The position numbers and the translations under genes were made by a program. From assembly GCA_016788945.1 (NCBI GenBank), contig JAEUSA010000028.1, forward strand, positions 1 to 8,002: a DNA stretch of 8,002 bases, given 5' to 3'. The notes under the pieces were generated by a model, which saw only the letters and a program-made list of their open reading frames with translations, did not search any database and was not told the DNA's origin. This document shows positions 5,626 to 8,002 of the stretch, piece after piece. Within the stretch, counting starts at the first letter, position 1, and the number at the start of each line of letters is the position of its first letter. The stretch is from Leptospiraceae bacterium (GTDB taxonomy: Bacteria > Spirochaetota > Leptospiria > Turneriellales > Turneriellaceae).

Positions 5626-7527
5626 TTAGGCCGCTTTGAAATCCACCACTATACAACTCGAATCATCGTCAGTGTTGATCGGGTTCTGTGAAATACGGTA
5701 GATATCGCGCTCGAGCTCGCGCAAAAACCGTTCGCCGGAAAAGGCTGCGGCCGATGTCAGAAAATGCTCAAGTCGCGCCCCCGAATATGGTACGCCGCTG
5801 ACCGCCCCCGCTTCAATGATGCCATCTGAATATAAAAACACCCGCTTGTATGCCCGTAAATCAAGCTCAGCGGTTTCATATTGCAGGTCTTCAGAAAAGC
5901 CAAAGAAGCGCCCCCGCGGCTTGACTTTTTCTATTCGCGCATCGGAGGCACGAATGAAATAAATCGGCGGATGCCCTGCCTGTGCCACGCGCACTTTGTT
6001 CTGCGAAAAGTCGAGCACGCAATAGGCCGCGGTGACAAATTGCTCCTGTAAGTGCGGATACAAAGCCTGATTCATATTGCGCAGCAGCTGCGCCGGCTCC
6101 GAGGCATACTGTTTCTGCTGCAAAAACACGGATTTAATCGTATTCACCAAAAGCGCAGCCGCAATGCCGTGTCCGGAAACATCGGCGATAAACACACCTG
6201 TGACCCGATCGGAAATTTCATGAAAGGCAAAAAAATCTCCACCAATAATCTTCATCGGCTGAAACAGAGTGGAGATCTGCAGGTGCGGTGTCGTCAACGA
6301 CCGCGCGGGTAATGACAAATTCTGTATTTGCGCAGCCAGCGAGATTTCCCTTCTCCATTCGCGCAATTCTTCTTTTTCCTGAGCTGCGCGCTGCAGCCTT
6401 CCCGCAAGAGCAACCGCTATGCAAATGACGGCAGCGAGAAAACCCGCATCGGCCAGCTTAATGGAAATTGCATAAGAAAAATAGAACAGGATGTCGTTGA
6501 GCACGGCGGCCGCATAAATCACGAAACCGAACAGCACGATTTTAGCACCTTCAACTCCTGAAAGTATACCGCGGATAGAAGCAAAAACGGCAAAGGCTAA
6601 AGCAACAGACATGGCCACAAACCCCGTTGGCAATCCATACCGAAGATAATAAGGTATCACTTCGGGCGACAGGGCACAACCGACAAGCACCGCCGCCATG
6701 AGCCCGCCATACCCATAGGCAAGTTTTCTGATCAACGGAAACTTAAGTTTGAAATAACGTAACGAGAAACCCACGAGGGCAAAAGGAAAAGCCGCGATAA
6801 TCAGATGGATGAGTGCCGCGTTAAATAGAAAATCGTTTATCAGATAGTAACCGAGACCATTGATGCCGAGAATATGGCAGGCCATGGCGAGCGACAACAA
6901 TACATAGTGCAAATTTGCGCGCCGGTAGTTGCGGTCTGGCACCAAAGCAAAATGAAAGAGCGCAATCATCATGATTGCCGCGGCCAGAACTGCGGTCGCG
7001 AGAAATATCTGATTATACTTGCTGCGTATTTCTTCGATGCCACCGAAGTATAGATGCGCATTGCCGTAGAGGCCACCGCCGCCCTGAAAACCGGTTATTT
7101 CGATCTCCAGTTGCTGCACCGCACCTGCCGCGAGATACTCAAGCTTTACCGGATACCAAGCAAAAGCTTCCGACGAATTTAGCGGATAGCGGTAAACCTT
7201 ATTCACCTCTCCCTTCTCGGCTACGGTAAAACCGTTCAAACGAATCTTAATCGCCGCAGAAACGGGGGGTAGCATGAGCCCAAAATCACCGGTTTTCAGA
7301 CGATCCGGAATAAGTATCTTCAGCGTGTAGCTCGCCTTAGGCAGATTGTGTATCCCCTGCAGGCGCCATTCTTTATCTACACGCAAAGGTTGCGAAATTC
7401 CCGGTGCAGTAAACCACCAGAATCCCCGCAGCGAAACTGGCGTTCGGTCAGGCAGCGCAATCGTTGCATTTTCAATGATGCCAAATGCAGGCTGGGCCAT
7501 AAGCGAAAGAAATAAAATAATACGCAC
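5626..7527 (-). CDS. 7TM-DISM receptor with C-terminal SpoIIE/PP2C-type serine phosphatase
   Basis: Membrane sensor phosphatase of 633 residues. A short signal peptide (1-16, MRIILFLSLMAQPAFG) precedes a galactose-binding-like extracytoplasmic domain of the 7TMR-DISMED type (about 20-167, with RGFWWFTAPG, YTLKILIP and LEIEITGF). Seven hydrophobic spans follow (about 173-195, 206-229, 236-256, 268-286, 300-320, 327-349, 361-377), then a charged, probably coiled linker (380-402). The PP2C domain (405-633) has the metal Asp residues in GGDFF (Asp431), IADVSGHG (Asp449), LYSDGIIEA (Asp568) and NTDDDSS (620-622), plus AGHPP (517-521), so it should be active. Such enzymes usually dephosphorylate anti-sigma-factor antagonists (STAS proteins) or related regulators; none is encoded nearby. 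Translation starts at GTG 7527; ATG 7500 would remove most of the signal peptide. A weak GGACGG lies upstream. The ligand is unknown. Confidence 0.9.
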   Translation of the reverse strand: MRIILFLSLMAQPAFGIIENATIALPDRTPVSLRGFWWFTAPGISQPLRVDKEWRLQGIHNLPKASYTLKILIPDRLKTGDFGLMLPPVSAAIKIRLNGFTVAEKGEVNKVYRYPLNSSEAFAWYPVKLEYLAAGAVQQLEIEITGFQGGGGLYGNAHLYFGGIEEIRSKYNQIFLATAVLAAAIMMIALFHFALVPDRNYRRANLHYVLLSLAMACHILGINGLGYYLINDFLFNAALIHLIIAAFPFALVGFSLRYFKLKFPLIRKLAYGYGGLMAAVLVGCALSPEVIPYYLRYGLPTGFVAMSVALAFAVFASIRGILSGVEGAKIVLFGFVIYAAAVLNDILFYFSYAISIKLADAGFLAAVICIAVALAGRLQRAAQEKEELREWRREISLAAQIQNLSLPARSLTTPHLQISTLFQPMKIIGGDFFAFHEISDRVTGVFIADVSGHGIAAALLVNTIKSVFLQQKQYASEPAQLLRNMNQALYPHLQEQFVTAAYCVLDFSQNKVRVAQAGHPPIYFIRASDARIEKVKPRGRFFGFSEDLQYETAELDLRAYKRVFLYSDGIIEAGAVSGVPYSGARLEHFLTSAAAFSGERFLRELERDIYRISQNPINTDDDSSCIVVDFKAA

Positions 7528-7859
7528 GGCAGCCGTCCGTAGGAAACTTATGCCAAAAGTAAAGGATATTCAGTAATCAGCTCGGCATTAAGATTTCTGT
7601 TTACCGCGCGCGCGAAGGTTGAAATATTTGGCAGAGATTAAACCCAAGAAAACTATGACGCTGGATGGGCAAAGTATTCCCAACTCCAGTTTTCGGCCGA
7701 ATTCAAATAGACCACATACACTTGTTACAGCATAAGACCCGCTGGAAAAGCATATTCGAATTTCCCCTTTTGGGAACTCGAGGAAAACGCGCCGAACAAT
7801 TATCCTTATTTCCTGAATAGCTACCGCATGCGCTCACTGCTGAGTCAGAGCTGCTAAAC
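7528..7859. other. Intergenic region without a supported gene
   Basis: 332 bases between the phosphatase start and the 5S terminator. Short open frames exist on both strands but show no family resemblance, no ribosome binding site and no composition that sets them apart. Minor structures are TTCCC-CTTTT-GGGAA (7762-7776) and a GC-alternating run near 7603-7612. The phosphatase promoter should lie in its left part, but no convincing hexamer pair is visible. No tRNA was recognised. Confidence 0.6.
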
Positions 7860-7884
7860 TTAAAAGGCTCCCAATGGGAGCCTT
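7860..7884 (-). terminator. Intrinsic terminator of the 5S rRNA transcript
   Basis: On the minus strand a 9-bp perfect stem (AAGGCTCCC and GGGAGCCTT, 7884-7864) with a 3-base loop ATT is followed by a short T-run. It lies about 20 bases past the 5S 3' end and matches the direction of the rRNA transcript. Confidence 0.85.
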
Positions 7885-7903
7885 CTAAGCACGACAACCC
7901 AAA

Positions 7904-8002
<99 letters not shown>

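Noticed and set aside
7619..7735. Short plus-strand frame starting at TTG (38 residues)
   Set aside because: No SD with proper spacing, no homology signal, and neighbouring frames look equally plausible.
7703..7897. 64-residue minus-strand open frame
   Set aside because: It runs through the 5S terminator hairpin, has no ribosome binding site and shows no protein-like pattern.

Overview
The window looks like chromosomal DNA of a spirochaete in the order Leptospirales, most plausibly the moderate-GC Turneriella/Leptonema side. This is an inference from gene content: a DVSGHG-type phosphatase on a 7TM-DISM receptor, a long PlsC-type acyltransferase, a FadE-like acyl-CoA dehydrogenase, a single-cluster ferredoxin and a unimodular QueF. 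Base composition is near-balanced to slightly GC-rich. No phage or plasmid hallmarks and no insertion-sequence transposase are visible.

Layout. 1-740 (+) is the C-terminal part of a class III adenylate cyclase catalytic domain that is broken. Two short double-hairpin elements (121-176 and 393-449) sit inside it, each directly in front of a conserved Asp codon, and the reading frame also changes between 20 and 58. 724-942 (-) is a small ferredoxin, convergent with the cyclase and overlapping its end; its promoter seems to place transcription start at the ATG. 1017-2573 (+) holds a PlsC-family acyltransferase and a small zinc-ribbon protein. 2682-4427 (+) is a FadE-like acyl-CoA dehydrogenase with a strong ribosome binding site. 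A perfect 15-bp hairpin (4439-4473) separates it from queF (4486-4890) and a CPBP-family membrane protease (4892-5617), which are one base apart. 5626-7527 (-) is a membrane-anchored SpoIIE/PP2C-type phosphatase. 7528-7859 carries no gene I can support. 7860-7884 is a terminator and 7904-8002 the 3' part of a 5S rRNA gene, both on the minus strand.

How the genes fit together. The acyltransferase and acyl-CoA dehydrogenase suggest a lipid assembly and fatty-acid degradation neighbourhood; the zinc-ribbon protein between them is unassigned. QueF makes preQ1 for queuosine tRNA modification and has no evident functional link to the protease behind it. The cyclase remnant and the phosphatase are both signalling genes but lie far apart and on opposite strands.

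The most unusual feature is the pair of palindromic elements in the cyclase. They share an outline (two hairpins, one with a TCC loop closed by ACA/TGT) but differ in stem sequence. This suggests a dispersed mobile palindrome family whose members enter coding sequence.
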